Assembly (NCBI GenBank): GCA_020444065.1
Contig: JAHLLQ010000001.1
Coordinates: 1,116,001-1,180,000 of the forward strand
From: a bacterium
GTDB taxonomy: Bacteria > Sumerlaeota > Sumerlaeia > SLMS01 > JAHLLQ01
Direction: 5' to 3'
DNA length: 64,000 nt
This document shows, one piece after another, positions 33,789 to 46,537 of this stretch. Position 1 is the stretch's first letter, and each line of letters opens with the position of its first letter. The notes below the pieces were generated by a model, which searched no databases, was not told the origin of the DNA, and saw only the letters and a list, made by a program, of their open reading frames with translations. The translations under genes and the position numbers were made by a program.

Positions 33789-34799
33789 TCACTGGTGGCT
33801 CGGCGGCATCTGAGCAGGATAGCCTGAGGTGTCGAAATATAACGTCTCCGGGAAAATCCGGTACTGTGGCCCGAACTGGTCGATAAAGTAGGCGGAATAT
33901 CCGCGCAGGAAGACAAAGACGGGCAAGAGTACGACACACCGGACGACGGGCAGGGCTGCGATGCAGCAAGTCAAACAGGTCAGCACGCCAGCCAGCAAGC
34001 CGACTGCAATAGAGATGACTATCTTCATCAGAAGATAGAGGAAGAACGTGCCGAGATTCGCGGTCATGAGAGCCCAGGCATCCTTGAGTCCCTCAGTCGC
34101 CGTGCATCGCCGGGCGTACATGATGGGGACGACGAAGTTGTCGATGAAGAATGTCAGCAGGCCCATCCCAATCCCCATGAAGATCATGATCAGAACCACG
34201 ACGACGATTGTGACGATTGTCGGAGTCGTGAACTGGTCCGCCTGGAGATCCGAGTATCCGATCAGTGCACCCACACCCAGAAGGATCGCGCCGATGACAA
34301 ACCCGATCGTGTAAATGACGGCTCGCAGCATGAATAGCGAGTTCCCCTCGCGCTGAAACTCGTTCCATGGGCCACGAATCTCTGCTGTATTGTGGGCGAG
34401 ATTCGCGAGGAAAGCGAAGTCGGCGCGACTTCGCAGCCAGAAGACCAGCATCATGAAGAGATAGCTGATGATGAGGACGAGGATCGTCCCTGCGAGGATC
34501 CATGCAAGGTTCGAATCGATCCAACTGACGACATCGTCAAGGGATCCGGAACCCGGTCCTCCCCCGCCTGGTCCACCTCTCCAACTGCTGCCGAAGTTGG
34601 CACCCTGGCGCAGGAAGTCAGTCAGCCATGCCAGGAATCCGAGGATGAACCAACGGCCGATATCGAAAGGCTCGAAGCAGATCATCCGAGTCAGATCGAA
34701 CGCGCTGGACATCGGGGTTGTGACAGAGGGCTGGAGAGGACCGTGGATGCCGCTGGACGGCATCTCGGGGGGCGGACCTTGGGGTGTCTGATCGCTCAT
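33789..34799 (-). CDS. membrane protein with Pro/Gly-rich cytoplasmic start, unknown function
   Basis: A 336-residue protein with a proline-rich N-terminus, then membrane helices at about 55-72, 100-130, 155-185, 200-230 and 255-300. Between the first two lies a glycine-rich loop (RGGPGGGGPGSGSLDD). The stretch FDIGRWFILGFLAWLTDFL and the long helix pairs resemble DUF4013-like or glycerophosphodiester-phosphodiesterase membrane domains, but I cannot assign it firmly. The cysteine-rich segment VLTCLTCCIAALPVVRC lies in the last helical hairpin. It follows the ABC exporter by 27 bases on the same strand and could be a partner. Confidence 0.75.
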   Translation of the reverse strand: MSDQTPQGPPPEMPSSGIHGPLQPSVTTPMSSAFDLTRMICFEPFDIGRWFILGFLAWLTDFLRQGANFGSSWRGGPGGGGPGSGSLDDVVSWIDSNLAWILAGTILVLIISYLFMMLVFWLRSRADFAFLANLAHNTAEIRGPWNEFQREGNSLFMLRAVIYTIGFVIGAILLGVGALIGYSDLQADQFTTPTIVTIVVVVLIMIFMGIGMGLLTFFIDNFVVPIMYARRCTATEGLKDAWALMTANLGTFFLYLLMKIVISIAVGLLAGVLTCLTCCIAALPVVRCVVLLPVFVFLRGYSAYFIDQFGPQYRIFPETLYFDTSGYPAQMPPSHQ

Positions 34800-34826
34800 C
34801 GGTCCAGTGGTCCCTGTCTTTTGAAC

Positions 34827-36872
34827 TCAGTCTTTCTCGCCGGCGGCAAGCTCGGCTTCGAGGGCGGCCTGGTTCTGCTGGTCTCGCGTCAGTTCGGTTC
34901 TACAAAGGTCGGCGTAGCGCCCGCCGCGGGCAAGGAGTTCTTCGTGGGTGCCGGTCTCGACGATCCGGCCTTCTTCCATCACCACCAGTCTATCCGCGTT
35001 TCGAACGGTCGAGAGCCGGTGGGCGATGACGATCACGGTGCGATCCTTCATCAGGCGGTCGAGCGCTTCCTGCACGAGCGCCTCGCTCTCGTTGTCGAGC
35101 GCGCTGGTCGCTTCATCGAGAACGAGAATCGGGGCGTTCCGCAGCAGGGCTCGGGCAATGGCGACGCGCTGCCTTTGGCCGCCGGACAATTGGCCACCGC
35201 GCTCGCCGATCCGCGTGTCGTAGCCGTCGGGCAATTCAGAGATGAACTGGTGGGCATTGGCCGCTTCGGCAGCAGCCTGGACCTCTTCCATCGTCGCATC
35301 GCGTCGGCCGTAGGCAATGTTATAGAAAATCGTCGTGTCGAACAGGATGGTTTCCTGCGTCACGATAGCGATCTGCTCGCGGAGGCTGCGGAAGGTCACA
35401 TCGCGCAGATCGTGTCCGTCGATACGGATCGAGCCCTTTGTCGGATCGTAGAATCGAGGCAGCAGCCGAACCATGGTCGACTTGCCGGATCCCGACGCGC
35501 CGACGAGAGCGTAGACCTTCCCCTTCGGGATCTTCAGGGTGATATCGCGCAAGACAAGATCGCGTGTCTGCGTGTAGGCAAACGAGACGTCATCGAACTC
35601 GATGTTCTCGGAGATCTTCGGCAGTTCGATGGCGTCCGGCTTCTGAACCACGTCCGGCGTGGCATCAATGATCTCGTAAATGCGGTCGGCGCTCGCGAGG
35701 CCGCGCTGGATTTTGACGTATCCGCTCGAGAGGCCCTTGAGCGGCTTGTAGAAGCGGGTCAGCGCGACGAGGTAGACGATGAACTCGGCGGCATTCATCG
35801 TTTCCTTCTTCATGACGAGGTATCCGCCGAGGATCAGGACCACGCCCATCGCGGCGGTCGTGAGGATATCGACGACCGGGCCCGACGCGAGGCGAAGACG
35901 CATGCGGCGGATCTGGCGCTTGAGTTGCTCCTTCGAGACGCGCTTGAAGCGTTTCCGTTCGTGGCGTTCCGTGTTGAAGGCCTTGACGATCTGCATTCCC
36001 TGGATCGTCTCCTGCATCACGTCGATCAGGTAGGCGTCCTCCTCCGCGTCGGCCTTGCTCATGCGGCGAAGGGCCTTGCCAACGAGCGCGATCGGCACGA
36101 CGATCAGGGGGACGGCCACGATTGTAATCAGCGTGATCTTCGCATTGATGATCAGCAGGACGATCAGCAGGAAGACGATCTGGAACGGAACCATGATCGA
36201 TTGAGTCAATGACGACTGCATGATCTGGCGAACCTGCCCCACGTCGCTGCTGAGGCGCGCGATCAGGTTGCCGGAAGTGCGCACCTGGAGCGCGGACATA
36301 TCCAATTCGAGACAGCTCGCGTACAGGTCCACCTTCAGTTTTTGAAGTGCGCAGTAGATGACCTTCGTGATGTTGTATTTTGCCTGATACTCCAAGAAGG
36401 ACTTGAAGACTGTTGCGATCAGAATGAATGCAACGATCCAGTTGATTGCGTTTTCGCGGTGATCGATCAGGAACTCCTGGATTTCCTCGCGTCCCTTGTC
36501 TTTTCGCGCAGAGAGCCAAATTTCGGCGTCCTCAATGAACGCGAATCGTTCCTTGAAGGATTCAACGGCATTCTTTGCAGTGTCCTCGGCGTGGGCGCGC
36601 TTTTCTTTCAGGATGCTCTCGTCGTGCTTTCTGGATGCTTCGTACTGCTCCTCGCGCGCCTCGGCCGTCTCGGGATCGAGAACCATTTCAATCACCGGAA
36701 TCATCGGGAGCAGCGCCGCCGCGGCGAGGAACCCGGACAGGAAGGCCGATCCAAAAGCCATCAGAATGGCCTTCTTGTAGGGAAGCATGTAGCTCAAGAC
36801 GCGGAACAGAAGGAGCCTGTTCTTCACGATCGAGCGCTTCTCGTTCTTTACCTTTTTCTTCTTTTTGGCCAC
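34827..36872 (-). CDS. MsbA-like ABC exporter (fused permease and ATPase)
   Basis: A 681-residue half-transporter, probably a lipid or lipid-A flippase or drug exporter. Six membrane helices are followed by the ATPase domain with LVGASGSGKSTMV (Walker A, about residue 460), LSGGQRQRVAIARALL (signature) and PILVLDEATSALD (Walker B), and HRLSTVRNADRLVV. The first 15 residues are very Lys-rich (MAKKKKKVKNEK). The segment between helices 1 and 2 (about 50-135) is far longer than in MsbA and is charged and helical, rich in Glu/Lys; it looks like an extra coiled coil. Substrate cannot be read from the sequence. Confidence 0.92.
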   Translation of the reverse strand: MAKKKKKVKNEKRSIVKNRLLLFRVLSYMLPYKKAILMAFGSAFLSGFLAAAALLPMIPVIEMVLDPETAEAREEQYEASRKHDESILKEKRAHAEDTAKNAVESFKERFAFIEDAEIWLSARKDKGREEIQEFLIDHRENAINWIVAFILIATVFKSFLEYQAKYNITKVIYCALQKLKVDLYASCLELDMSALQVRTSGNLIARLSSDVGQVRQIMQSSLTQSIMVPFQIVFLLIVLLIINAKITLITIVAVPLIVVPIALVGKALRRMSKADAEEDAYLIDVMQETIQGMQIVKAFNTERHERKRFKRVSKEQLKRQIRRMRLRLASGPVVDILTTAAMGVVLILGGYLVMKKETMNAAEFIVYLVALTRFYKPLKGLSSGYVKIQRGLASADRIYEIIDATPDVVQKPDAIELPKISENIEFDDVSFAYTQTRDLVLRDITLKIPKGKVYALVGASGSGKSTMVRLLPRFYDPTKGSIRIDGHDLRDVTFRSLREQIAIVTQETILFDTTIFYNIAYGRRDATMEEVQAAAEAANAHQFISELPDGYDTRIGERGGQLSGGQRQRVAIARALLRNAPILVLDEATSALDNESEALVQEALDRLMKDRTVIVIAHRLSTVRNADRLVVMEEGRIVETGTHEELLARGGRYADLCRTELTRDQQNQAALEAELAAGEKD

Positions 36873-36909
36873 GTGGCGTGAGAGGCCTTTCTACAACCGT
36901 GCAGATAGG

Positions 36910-36932
36910 CGCTTGGGCAGCCTGCCCAAGCG
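36910..36932. repeat. perfect palindromic hairpin in the divergent ABC/HAF intergenic region
   Basis: CGCTTGGGCA-GCC-TGCCCAAGCG is a ten-pair stem with a three-base loop. It lies 38 bases upstream of the ABC exporter start, so it could sit in the 5' leader of that gene, or be a REP-like element. No T-run follows on either strand, so a terminator is unlikely. Confidence 0.55.
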
Positions 36933-37099
36933 TCCGCAGACTCTGCTCGCCTCCCCCCAACCCCGTCAAGGGCAGTGCCCGCCCGAGCGGTGGCACACAA
37001 CTCTCTCCTCCTCACCCCGACGACACATGATCATCCGCATTCCGGAAGGTTTTTCCGAATTTTCACCTCTCGGGTGCGAGAAATGACAAGGTTGGGGCC

Positions 37100-38209
37100 A
37101 TGCGTTTGACCATTTCGATTTGGGCATGGAGCGCGCTGGTGTTGCTCCTGCCGGCAGCCATTCGGGCCGCCGATCCGCCTGTCATCTACGATGTCACCGA
37201 CATCACCGGCTGGAGCGAAGTGCAGTTGGCGACGATCCCGTACTTCCGGCACGCGGTGTTTGTTCTGCCATGGGGCGGGTCGAACCTGTCGCCGCGGGCG
37301 CGCAACCACGCAGGCCAGATCGTCGGCGTCGCGGCGAGCAACTCCGACTACGCCGCCTACTACGAGAGCAATGTGCTCACGTACAAGACCTGGCTGGGGC
37401 AGTACTACTGGTCCTACACGACCTGGGATGGCGATGATCTGCACTTCTATAATGGATACGTTCGTTTCGCCCGCCTCTACGATGTGAACGCATCGGGAAC
37501 CTCAGTCGGCGAATCGACCGTTCAAGGATCCGGCAGCAGCTCACTTGGTTGGTCATCCCGGGCGATCTCCTACGATCCGGCCACGTCGGAATCGCTGGTG
37601 GTACTGACGCCGGAATATTTCCGCGGAACGGCGCTGGGGATCAACAATTCCGGCACGATCACGGGCTGGGTGGCGGACGAGAGCTCCCCCACGCGCGGAT
37701 TCCGCCGGATGGCGGATGGGCAGTTCGAGCTTCTCGATGGTCTGAGCATCAGTTCCACAAAGGGGATCGCGATCAACAATGCGGGGCTGATTGCAGGCGA
37801 AAGCTATGCGGCGTCCTTCGAACCCCACGCCGTCGCCTTCATGCCAGGAACGACACAACCGATCGATCTTGGTTTGCCTTCGAACGGTGTGTCGGATGCC
37901 GGGACGGCCAACGGAATGAACGAATCGGGAGCAATCTGCGGCGCGGTCTGGGCGAAGGCCCAATCGTACGAGCACTTCGCAGCGGTCTGGCTGCCGGTCT
38001 CGGAAGGGCAATGGGAAGCCTGGGACTTGAACGAAATGCTGTCCGGCGGAGACGTGCTTCTGGAGAATGCCCGCGCGATCAACGACGAAGGGCTGATCCT
38101 CGCAACCGGCCGCCCGGATGGCAGCGATGTGTTCGGGTCGCGCACCTACATCCTGACGCCGCAAGGAACGGATTGGAACGCCCCCGCAGGAGCCTGGGTG
38201 GTGTATTAA
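37100..38209 (+). CDS. secreted HAF-repeat protein
   Basis: A 369-residue secreted protein. The signal peptide (1-24) ends IRAADP. The mature part carries about six repeats of the HAF type, each with N-x-x-G-x-I-x-G: NHAGQIVGVA, NASGTSVGES, NNSGTITGWV, NNAGLIAGES, NESGAICGAV and NDEGLILATG. HAF repeat proteins are extracellular, of unknown precise function, and often encoded near adhesins. No anchoring motif is visible. The stop is three bases from the stop of the facing membrane-protein gene. Confidence 0.85.
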   Translation: MRLTISIWAWSALVLLLPAAIRAADPPVIYDVTDITGWSEVQLATIPYFRHAVFVLPWGGSNLSPRARNHAGQIVGVAASNSDYAAYYESNVLTYKTWLGQYYWSYTTWDGDDLHFYNGYVRFARLYDVNASGTSVGESTVQGSGSSSLGWSSRAISYDPATSESLVVLTPEYFRGTALGINNSGTITGWVADESSPTRGFRRMADGQFELLDGLSISSTKGIAINNAGLIAGESYAASFEPHAVAFMPGTTQPIDLGLPSNGVSDAGTANGMNESGAICGAVWAKAQSYEHFAAVWLPVSEGQWEAWDLNEMLSGGDVLLENARAINDEGLILATGRPDGSDVFGSRTYILTPQGTDWNAPAGAWVVY

Positions 38210-38212
38210 GTA

Positions 38213-39214
38213 TTACTTCCGGAACTGCTCGACGAGAGTATCGCATTCAGCCCATTCCTCAACACTCTCCAAAGGCATGATCAGGATGATGTCCCCATCG
38301 CCGGACATCTCATCGTAGATGAGCGGTTTAAGATCAATCACCGGGTCGGCAATTTCAGGGGGAAGTGGCGCCCGCGGGTTGATGTCCCAATCGCCATCGG
38401 GGCCGGGCGAATAGACGAGCAGATGCGTGTTTGTGACGTAGACGCCGAAGGTCGCATAGGAGTCGTCCGAGTAGGGATCGCGCGGCAGGAACTTGCGACG
38501 CTCCCCGGGAAATGTTGGGATGAAGGATGGGTCCACGATAACCCCAGAGGAGAGCGTCGAGATCGCAAAAGACACGGATCGCGGATCGACTCCTGAATTC
38601 ACACTGTAACTTCCAACCTCGATCGCCTCATCTCCCAGTTTCAACCACGCACACCCCGCGATTCGAGCCATCAGTTGCATGCGCTCATTAATCTGGTCGC
38701 GAGGATCGATTGCATCCGGCAATGCCCCGGCGCGAGGGGCGCGTATGAAGTAGTTTTCGAACGCGTCCGAGTCCGGTCGCCACAAATCCAGACCGACAAG
38801 CACGAGTGCCACACATCCGGCACCGATCGCCAACTTCTCGCCAGTATTCTGGCGGTGCACCGTCCGTAGAAGGATCACCGCGCCGGCGGCCGACAGGATG
38901 GAGAAGCTGGCCCAGATCGACATCAGAGCATAGAGCGGCCCGGTGGAAAGCAGGGACATCGCTGCGAAGATCCACGCAAGGACAACGGCCCAGTGGAGAG
39001 GGGGTGTCCACTGCAGGAAGACGATCTCGTCGGGCCGGCGCTTGGGCGTGCGGCGACGGCGCGAACGCTCACCGCTGGCCTTGGCTTGCTCGCCGACGTC
39101 CAACTGGATCGCCGCATCGTAGTCATCCCCCAGCGACCCGGAAGGCGGGACACGCCATGGGTTTACAGGGATCGGCTCCGTCGGGGCCTGTTCGGTGACG
39201 GGAATGTCGGCCAT
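38213..39214 (-). CDS. membrane protein with pseudopilin-like C-terminal tail
   Basis: A 333-residue protein. The first 90 residues are cytoplasmic, with a highly basic [13 protein letters not shown] stretch. Hydrophobic helices run from about 75 to 150 ([37 protein letters not shown] and a third). The extracytoplasmic part ends with [25 protein letters not shown]; the SPGPDGDWD motif recalls the C-terminal region of type II secretion pseudopilins (GspG). This is a resemblance only; there is no N-terminal prepilin cleavage site. It converges on the HAF-repeat gene. Function unknown. Confidence 0.7.
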   Translation of the reverse strand: MADIPVTEQAPTEPIPVNPWRVPPSGSLGDDYDAAIQLDVGEQAKASGERSRRRRTPKRRPDEIVFLQWTPPLHWAVVLAWIFAAMSLLSTGPLYALMSIWASFSILSAAGAVILLRTVHRQNTGEKLAIGAGCVALVLVGLDLWRPDSDAFENYFIRAPRAGALPDAIDPRDQINERMQLMARIAGCAWLKLGDEAIEVGSYSVNSGVDPRSVSFAISTLSSGVIVDPSFIPTFPGERRKFLPRDPYSDDSYATFGVYVTNTHLLVYSPGPDGDWDINPRAPLPPEIADPVIDLKPLIYDEMSGDGDIILIMPLESVEEWAECDTLVEQFRK

Positions 39215-39450
39215 ATGGTCGCCCGTGTCGCGTCAATTCGTCACACTTCTTGCTTTTACCTCTACGGGAGTTGATGGCCCGAGGCGAGAGGAATTCCGGG
39301 AAGCTGCAGCGCACTGATGGACAAAGTCGATGGCCGGATCGACTGAGGGCTTGGGGCTTGTGTTTCGCTTCACATATACCTTACGCTGTGCCGCGCATTT
39401 GCCGGAGGAGAGCCACTGACCGGACATCCCTCCCCATTCCGAGAGAAAAG

Positions 39451-42150
<2,700 letters not shown>

Positions 42151-42172
42151 TCTGAATACAGGAAAGTCAAGC

Positions 42173-42206
42173 GGGCGGGTCGCGTGCGTCGCGATCCGCC
42201 TGTTTT
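42173..42206 (+). terminator. intrinsic terminator or attenuator between acnA and sucA
   Basis: GGCGGGTCGCG pairs with CGCGATCCGCC (11 pairs with one G-U) around a five-base loop, followed by TGTTTT. It lies 23 bases after the acnA stop and 25 bases before the sucA start. It probably ends most acnA transcripts, and its closeness to the sucA ribosome binding site may also affect sucA translation. Confidence 0.75.
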
Positions 42207-42230
42207 CCAAACAGGAAGGAACACTTGGGT

Positions 42231-45056
42231 ATGAGTTCGGAACCCGGCCAAGGTGAGGCCATTAACTCCTGGAATCCGGAATACATGGAAGCACTGTACA
42301 ATCAGTGGCGCCAGGATCCGCAGTCCGTCACGGAAGAGTGGCGGGCGTTTTTCCAGGGATTCGAACTGGGGCAGAGCTTTGCTGTTGAGGCGCCGCAAGA
42401 ATCCGGCGCATCTGCAGATGAAATCGAAGAATCGGCTGTCGAACGCCTGCATACGCACGAGGAACTGACGCAGTTCGAGTGGCTACAGGCGCAGGTTGAC
42501 TCTTTGATTTATCACTACCGCGATGTCGGGCACTTGATCGCGCAACTCGATCCGCTGGGGCGTAACCGCGAGTCCCACGCACTGCTGGAACTGGCGGCGT
42601 TCGGGTTGGACGAGTCGCATCTCGACATGCAGTTCCATGCCGACAAGCTGCTATGGGGTCCGCCGCGGATGACGCTGCGCGAGATCCTGGCGGCGCTGCG
42701 CGAAACGTACTGTCGCAGCATCGGCGCGGAGTACATGCACATTCAGAACACGCCGGAACGCCGCTGGCTGCAGCGCCGGATGGAGAAGGATCAGAACCAT
42801 CCGCAGCTTCCGGTTGGCAAAAAGCTGCGGATTGCGCGGCTGCTGCGCAAGGCGACGGCATTCGAGCGCTTCCTGCACACAAACTACGTCGGACAGAAGC
42901 GTTTTTCGCTCGAAGGCGGCGAGACGCTGATTCCGTTGCTCGATGCGATCGTCGAGAAAGCGCCTTACGAAGGTCTTCAGGAGATCGTTCTCGGCATGGC
43001 CCATCGCGGGCGACTGAATGTGCTGACGAACATCCTGCAGAAGTCGTACGAAGAGATTTTCACGGAATTCGAAGACAACTACACGCCCGGCATGGTCATG
43101 GGCGACGGCGATGTGAAGTACCACAAGGGCTACTCGCTCGACTGGTACACGTACCAGGGGCAAAAGGTCCACCTGAGCCTGACCGCGAACCCAAGCCACC
43201 TCGAGGCGGTCTATCCGGTTGTCGAAGGACGGGCACGCGCGAAGCAGCGAATCCTCGGCGATTTCGAGCGCACCAAGGTGATGCCGCTGTTAATCCACGG
43301 CGATGCGGCCTTCCCCGGCCAGGGCATCGTGGCGGAAACGCTGAATCTCTCGCAGCTTGTCGGCTATCGCACCGGAGGATCGATTCACATTATCGTGAAC
43401 AACCAGATTGGCTTCACGACGTTGCCGGAAGACGCGCGCTCGATGGCGTACTGCACGGACGTGGCGAAGAGCATTCAGGCGCCGATCTTCCATGTGAATG
43501 CGGACGATCCGGAAGCCGTGATCCACATCGCGGAAATCGCCGTCGAGTTCCGCCAGAAGTTCCAGAAGGACGTCGTGATCGATCTGTACTGCTATCGCCG
43601 TCTCGGACACAACGAAGGCGATGAACCGAGCTTCACGCAGCCGAAGTTGTACGAGATGATCAACAGCCATCAGACGACCCAGGAAATCTACATGGAAAAG
43701 CTGATCGCTGATGGCGTTGCCACGCGCGAGATGCTCGATGAGATGTCCCAGGAGTTGGACAAGTACCTGTCCGACGCGCAGGGCCGTGCGAAAAACCAGC
43801 AGGTCGTCTTCGCCCAGCAGTCCCTTCGTGATGAATGGAAGGACATGCAACCGATCTACACGCATGATGCCGTGGAGACGGGTGTGCCCAGAGAGCGATT
43901 GGTGGAAGTCGCCGAGATCTGGGATCGCTTCCCGGATGGTTTCGAGCCGAATCGTAAGATCCGCCGCCTGTTCGGAAAACGCGTCGAAGCCGTACGCAAC
44001 AACGAGCCACTCGATTGGGCGACGGCAGAGTCGCTCGCGTTTGGATCGCTCTTGATCGAAGGCACGCCGCTGCGCCTCTCCGGCCAGGACAGCCGACGCG
44101 GGACCTTCAGCCAACGCCATGCGGCCGTGTGGGATTCAAGCAGCGGCGAGATGTACATCCCGCTGAATAATATCGCGGCGGAACAGGGACGTTTCTGCGT
44201 TTATGATAGCCCGCTGTCGGAAGCCGCCGTGCTGGGCTTCGACTATGGGTATTCGCTCGGGAACCCGGACATGATGATCCTCTGGGAAGCGCAGTTCGGC
44301 GACTTCGCAAACGGTGGGCAGACGATCATCGATCAGTTCATCGTTTCGAGCGAATCGAAGTGGGGACGCTTCAGTGGCCTTACGATGCTACTGCCGCACG
44401 GATACGAAGGCCAGGGACCGGAGCACTCCAGCGCGTGGCTTGAGCGCTTCCTGCAGATGTGCGCGCAGGACAACATCCAGGTCTGCAATATCTCGACGCC
44501 CGCGCAGTACTTCCATGCGTTGCGTCGGCAAATGCGCCGGAATTTTCGCAAGCCATTGATCATCATGGCCCCGAAGAGCCTGCTGCGCCATCCGCGGGCA
44601 ACCTCGCGCATCGATGATATGGCCGAGGGGCACTTCCGTGAAGTGCTCGACGATGATCGCGATCCGAAGAAGGTGCAGCGCATCGTGATGTGTTCCGGAA
44701 AGGTCTACTATGATCTTCTCGAATATCGGGAGCAGGAAAACATTGATGATGTCGCGATCGTTCGCGTGGAGCAGTTCTATCCATTCGCCGAGAATGGACT
44801 GGCAGCGATGATGGATCGCTATCGCAAGAAGGTCGAATTCGTCTGGTGCCAGGAAGAGCCGAAGAACCGTGGAGGCTGGACGTTCATGTCGCAGCGCATG
44901 CAGGAGCACTTCGACATTCGACTGCGCTATGTCGGCCGTTCTTCCGCGGCCAGCCCGGCGACGGGTTCTCTGCACCGCCATCGCCAGGAACAGGATGAAA
45001 TCGTCCGCACGGCGATGCAAATGTCAAAGAAGGCGCTGGCAACAAGCGCGAAGTAA
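42231..45056 (+). CDS. sucA: 2-oxoglutarate dehydrogenase E1 component
   Basis: The thiamine-diphosphate-dependent E1 of the 2-oxoglutarate dehydrogenase complex. The 941-residue protein starts near NSWNPEYMEALYNQWRQDP (the E2-binding N-terminus) and holds AHRGRLNVLTNIL, GDGDVKYHKGYS, LTANPSHLEAVYPVVEG, IHGDAAFPGQGIVAETLNL (read as two blocks), NQIGFTT and EGDEPSFTQP. The C-terminal part has FSQRHAAVWD-type motif and HGYEGQGPEHSSA. Either ATG at 42231 or TTG at 42225 could start; AGGAAGGA lies upstream of both. It is followed after 77 bases by sucB. Confidence 0.97.
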   Translation: MSSEPGQGEAINSWNPEYMEALYNQWRQDPQSVTEEWRAFFQGFELGQSFAVEAPQESGASADEIEESAVERLHTHEELTQFEWLQAQVDSLIYHYRDVGHLIAQLDPLGRNRESHALLELAAFGLDESHLDMQFHADKLLWGPPRMTLREILAALRETYCRSIGAEYMHIQNTPERRWLQRRMEKDQNHPQLPVGKKLRIARLLRKATAFERFLHTNYVGQKRFSLEGGETLIPLLDAIVEKAPYEGLQEIVLGMAHRGRLNVLTNILQKSYEEIFTEFEDNYTPGMVMGDGDVKYHKGYSLDWYTYQGQKVHLSLTANPSHLEAVYPVVEGRARAKQRILGDFERTKVMPLLIHGDAAFPGQGIVAETLNLSQLVGYRTGGSIHIIVNNQIGFTTLPEDARSMAYCTDVAKSIQAPIFHVNADDPEAVIHIAEIAVEFRQKFQKDVVIDLYCYRRLGHNEGDEPSFTQPKLYEMINSHQTTQEIYMEKLIADGVATREMLDEMSQELDKYLSDAQGRAKNQQVVFAQQSLRDEWKDMQPIYTHDAVETGVPRERLVEVAEIWDRFPDGFEPNRKIRRLFGKRVEAVRNNEPLDWATAESLAFGSLLIEGTPLRLSGQDSRRGTFSQRHAAVWDSSSGEMYIPLNNIAAEQGRFCVYDSPLSEAAVLGFDYGYSLGNPDMMILWEAQFGDFANGGQTIIDQFIVSSESKWGRFSGLTMLLPHGYEGQGPEHSSAWLERFLQMCAQDNIQVCNISTPAQYFHALRRQMRRNFRKPLIIMAPKSLLRHPRATSRIDDMAEGHFREVLDDDRDPKKVQRIVMCSGKVYYDLLEYREQENIDDVAIVRVEQFYPFAENGLAAMMDRYRKKVEFVWCQEEPKNRGGWTFMSQRMQEHFDIRLRYVGRSSAASPATGSLHRHRQEQDEIVRTAMQMSKKALATSAK

Positions 45057-45085
45057 GACGAACGAACACGCATCGAACTTGAGAG

Positions 45086-45108
45086 CGGACCCGCAATGCG
45101 CGGGTCCG
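45086..45108 (+). promoter_or_regulatory. intercistronic hairpin between sucA and sucB
   Basis: CGGACCCGC-AATGC-GCGGGTCCG is a perfect nine-pair stem with a five-base loop in the 77-base gap between the sucA stop and the sucB start. No T-run follows, so it is more likely an mRNA-stabilising or processing hairpin, or a weak attenuator that sets the E1:E2 ratio, than a full terminator. Confidence 0.6.
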
Positions 45109-45133
45109 ACACAATAGCGAGAGTAGGCAAACT

Positions 45134-46537
45134 ATGATTCACGAAGTTGAAGTTCCTTCCGTAGGCGAATCGATCAGCGAAGGCATTCTCGCCGTGTGGC
45201 TTGTGGGCGACGGCGAGCGCATCGAGAAGGGCCAGCCGCTCTTCGAATTGGAGACAGACAAGGCATCGACCGAGGTGCCCGCTCCGGAATCCGGCGTAGT
45301 CGCGCACAAGGCGGCGGCGGACGATGAGGTCAAGGTCGGCCAGGTCGTCGCCACGATCGATACGGAAGCCACCGGCGAAGCACGGGCAAAAAAAGAAGAG
45401 AAGAAGCCGGCTCCGAAAGAAGCGCCTAAGAAGGAAGAGCCAAAGGCTGAGCCGAAGGCACCCGCGCCTCAGAAGGTCGAGCAACCGGTCGAAAAGAAGG
45501 CAGAGGCGCCCGCGAAAGAAGGCGCCTCGCATCGTCAGGCATCCAGCGTCGCGCGCAAAATGGCCGAGCAGTATGGCGTGGACGTCGCGGAGATCCCCGG
45601 CACTGGACCGGGCGGTCGCGTAACACGCGAGGACGTGCTCCTCGCCATGGAACGCACAGGCCGCATCGGCGAAGAGAAGGCCGAAGAGTCCGCTCCTGAA
45701 CCTGCAGCACCGCAAGTTGAGGAAGAGGACGTTCCGCGCCTGCCCCCGATGCCGCCGGTTGCGAAATCGCCGCATGAGCTTGAGACACCGAAGCCAACCC
45801 CGTCCGAGAAGCCTGCTCCAAAGAAAGCCGAAGGCGACGGCGATGTAACCCGCGAGCGCATGAGCATGCTGCGTCGCCGGATTGCCGAGCGCCTCGTTTC
45901 CGCGCAGCACAACGCAGCGATGCTGACCACGTTCAACGATGTGGACATGAGCGCCGTGATGAACCTGCGCCGCGAATATAAGGAGCAATTCAAGGACCGC
46001 CACGGCGTGGGGCTCGGATTCATGTCGTTCTTCGTGCGCGCCACTGTGAAGGCGCTGCAGGACTTCCCGCGCGTCAATGCGGAGATCGATGAGACGGACA
46101 TTGTACTGCACAACCGTTACCATGTTGGAGTCGCCGTGTCGACACCGCGAGGCCTGGTCGTTCCAGTGTTGCGCGATGCCAACGAGAGATCATTCGCGGA
46201 CATCGAGTCGCAGATCGTCGATTTCGCAACGCGTGCTCGCGCCGGCAAGATCGAGTTGGATGAGTTGCAGGGCGGGACGTTCTCGATCACAAACGGCGGC
46301 GTCTTTGGCTCACTACTGTCGACGCCGATTCTGAATCCGCCACAGAGCGCCATTCTGGGGATGCACCGAATCGAGGAGCGCCCCGTAGCGCGCAACGGGG
46401 AAGTCGTGATCCGGCCGATGATGTACCTGGCCCTGAGTTACGATCACCGGATCGTCGACGGACGCGAAGCGGTCAGCTTCCTGGTTCGTATCAAGGAGTG
46501 CATTGAGAATCCCGAGCGCCTGCTGCTCGACGTCTGA
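45134..46537 (+). CDS. sucB: dihydrolipoyllysine succinyltransferase, E2 component
   Basis: E2 of the 2-oxoglutarate dehydrogenase complex. The 467-residue protein has the lipoyl domain ([20 protein letters not shown], with Lys43 in ETDKAST as lipoylation site), a long Ala/Glu/Lys/Pro linker (about 85-130), the E3-binding domain ([20 protein letters not shown] then [17 protein letters not shown]), a second linker, and the catalytic domain with [12 protein letters not shown] and [13 protein letters not shown]. The catalytic histidine and aspartate are both present. The next gene overlaps its stop by one base (TGATG). lpdA and lipA are elsewhere in the window. Confidence 0.97.
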   Translation: MIHEVEVPSVGESISEGILAVWLVGDGERIEKGQPLFELETDKASTEVPAPESGVVAHKAAADDEVKVGQVVATIDTEATGEARAKKEEKKPAPKEAPKKEEPKAEPKAPAPQKVEQPVEKKAEAPAKEGASHRQASSVARKMAEQYGVDVAEIPGTGPGGRVTREDVLLAMERTGRIGEEKAEESAPEPAAPQVEEEDVPRLPPMPPVAKSPHELETPKPTPSEKPAPKKAEGDGDVTRERMSMLRRRIAERLVSAQHNAAMLTTFNDVDMSAVMNLRREYKEQFKDRHGVGLGFMSFFVRATVKALQDFPRVNAEIDETDIVLHNRYHVGVAVSTPRGLVVPVLRDANERSFADIESQIVDFATRARAGKIELDELQGGTFSITNGGVFGSLLSTPILNPPQSAILGMHRIEERPVARNGEVVIRPMMYLALSYDHRIVDGREAVSFLVRIKECIENPERLLLDV

